NCBI GenBank assembly: GCA_017395275.1
Contig: JAFPVN010000136.1
Span: forward strand, 1 to 20,977
From: Candidatus Methanomethylophilaceae archaeon
GTDB lineage: Archaea > Thermoplasmatota > Thermoplasmata > Methanomassiliicoccales > Methanomethylophilaceae
Reading direction: 5' to 3'
Length of the DNA stretch: 20,977 nucleotides
Under the pieces are notes generated by a model. It saw only the letters and a list, made by a program, of their open reading frames with translations, was not told the DNA's origin and did no database searches. Below are positions 20,294 to 20,977 of the stretch, one piece after another. The first letter of the stretch is position 1, and every line of letters starts with the position of its first letter. A program made the translations under genes and the position numbers.

Positions 20294-20977
20294 TTACTTC
20301 AGTTCCGCGTACTCGCAGAATCCGATGACCACAACGGCGAAGACCGTAGCGATCGCCAGACCGAACGAGAACGTGAACATTCCGGCAACGGTCGCACCCA
20401 CGATCGCAAGCAGCACGATCGCCATCAATCCCATTCCGACGGGATGGTTCTTGGTGGCGAGGTAGCCCATGTAGAGCAGGGATGCGACGATGGATGCGCC
20501 GAAGGCAACGGTCCACATGTCGTTCCTTGCGAAGGGCACTCCGCTGAAGTCCGCGAAGAGGGACACTATCATGAGCACCGCGGAAACGGCGAAGACAACA
20601 CCTGCGCACTTCGCGTACACGTCCTTGTTGGTGCGTACCATGAGTCCGCCGAAGATCAGCAGGAGCACTCCGCCGAGACCGAATCCGACCCTCATGAGCA
20701 AATCGGTGTTGCCGCTGTAAGAGGTCAGGGCAACGATGTCAGCGAGGTCCGCGGGCATGTCGGAGAGGATCAGGGAGAACATGAGGCATATTCCCATGAG
20801 GGCCGCTGCCGCCAGTCCGGCTACCGCTGCGATGCCCCTTCCGATTCCTCCGGGCTGCTGCAGGAAGCCGGGTCCGACCCAGTTCCACTTTCCGAGGAGG
20901 TGCATCATGGCGGGGACGATGTAGGTCCTCACGACGAGCGCGTCCACGAGGATTGCGAAGCACAGGGCGAATCCCAT
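20294..20977 (-). CDS. MMPL/RND-type transporter C-terminus fused to a six-TM domain (5' partial)
   Basis: The frame is open at the right window edge, so only the last 227 residues are seen. The first 25-40 residues (ALCFAILVDALVVRTYIVPA, then GKWNW) are the end of the last MMPL membrane domain; 'D..VVR.....P' is the family hallmark. About 190 residues with six predicted TM helices follow: around 46-70, 91-115, 122-145, 152-172, 177-197 and 200-220. This is not part of standard MMPL proteins; it most resembles the DUF998 type of six-TM domain, at modest confidence. The export substrate is unknown; archaeal MMPL proteins are often linked to lipids or small hydrophobic molecules. It is the only gene here that ends in TAA. 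Confidence 0.8.
   Translation of the reverse strand: MGFALCFAILVDALVVRTYIVPAMMHLLGKWNWVGPGFLQQPGGIGRGIAAVAGLAAAALMGICLMFSLILSDMPADLADIVALTSYSGNTDLLMRVGFGLGGVLLLIFGGLMVRTNKDVYAKCAGVVFAVSAVLMIVSLFADFSGVPFARNDMWTVAFGASIVASLLYMGYLATKNHPVGMGLMAIVLLAIVGATVAGMFTFSFGLAIATVFAVVVIGFCEYAELK

Noticed and set aside
19137..20609. A 490-codon minus-strand open frame
   Set aside because: It runs antisense through the DUF4238-like gene and into another frame of the transporter; it is rich in His/Val/Asp/Gly shadows with no domain or promoter.
1..20977. Pyrrolysine (in-frame TAG) genes, tRNAs, CRISPR arrays, insertion sequences
   Set aside because: No gene appears split at TAG, no cloverleaf was recognised, and no spaced repeats or transposase motifs were seen; all intergenic gaps are under 150 nt.

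Overview
The window looks like a chromosomal segment of a methanogenic archaeon of the order Methanomassiliicoccales, probably near Methanomethylophilaceae. This is inferred from four things. (1) Promoters are archaeal: TATA-like boxes lie about 23-27 nt before many start codons, so many mRNAs look leaderless. (2) One gene encodes a UroD/MtaA-family protein with the H-x-C...C zinc ligands of methylcobamide:CoM methyltransferases. (3) BspA-like leucine-rich-repeat proteins, abundant in gut members of this order, are present. (4) Of 26 genes, 25 end in TGA, one in TAA and none in TAG, as expected where the amber codon is reserved for pyrrolysine. No pyl genes, tRNA, rRNA, CRISPR array or insertion sequence was seen. 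Codon use is G/C-rich and even throughout, and there is no gene-free stretch above 300 bases.

Layout. 1-5500 is a cell-surface and envelope region: the C-terminal part of a secreted, membrane-anchored protein, a 65-aa unknown, a cytoplasmic LRR protein, a peroxiredoxin-like protein with an altered active site, a two-TM potassium channel, and a large secreted BspA-like LRR protein with an anchor and a Pro/Glu-rich tail. Three of these promoters carry GTTAAC next to the TATA box. 5600-9300 holds a TerB-like gene with a helical partner, a TPR-like protein, and a DUF2786 plus O6-alkylguanine-DNA alkyltransferase operon. 12234 down to 8592 on the minus strand holds a ClC chloride/proton antiporter, then an HPP membrane protein, a D-lactate-dehydrogenase-like enzyme and a HAD phosphatase. 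12300-15700 holds an orphan CsoR-type metal sensor, a TerB-PNPOx fusion, dapB and the MtaA-like gene. 15700-20977 holds a flavodoxin, a RecJ/GAN-like DHH protein, an 85-aa unknown divergent from a DUF89 phosphatase, a chorismate mutase divergent from a DUF4238-like protein, and the C-terminal part of an MMPL-type RND transporter fused to a six-TM domain.

Most genes are single units or two- to three-gene operons. The most unusual features are the regulatory architecture (divergent pairs that seem to share one TATA element exactly midway between the start codons, the GTTAAC-marked promoters, and an 8-8-8 inverted repeat at the peroxiredoxin promoter) and the pair of TerB-like proteins, one of them fused to an FMN-type PNPOx domain. 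I found no clear defence island or mobile element.
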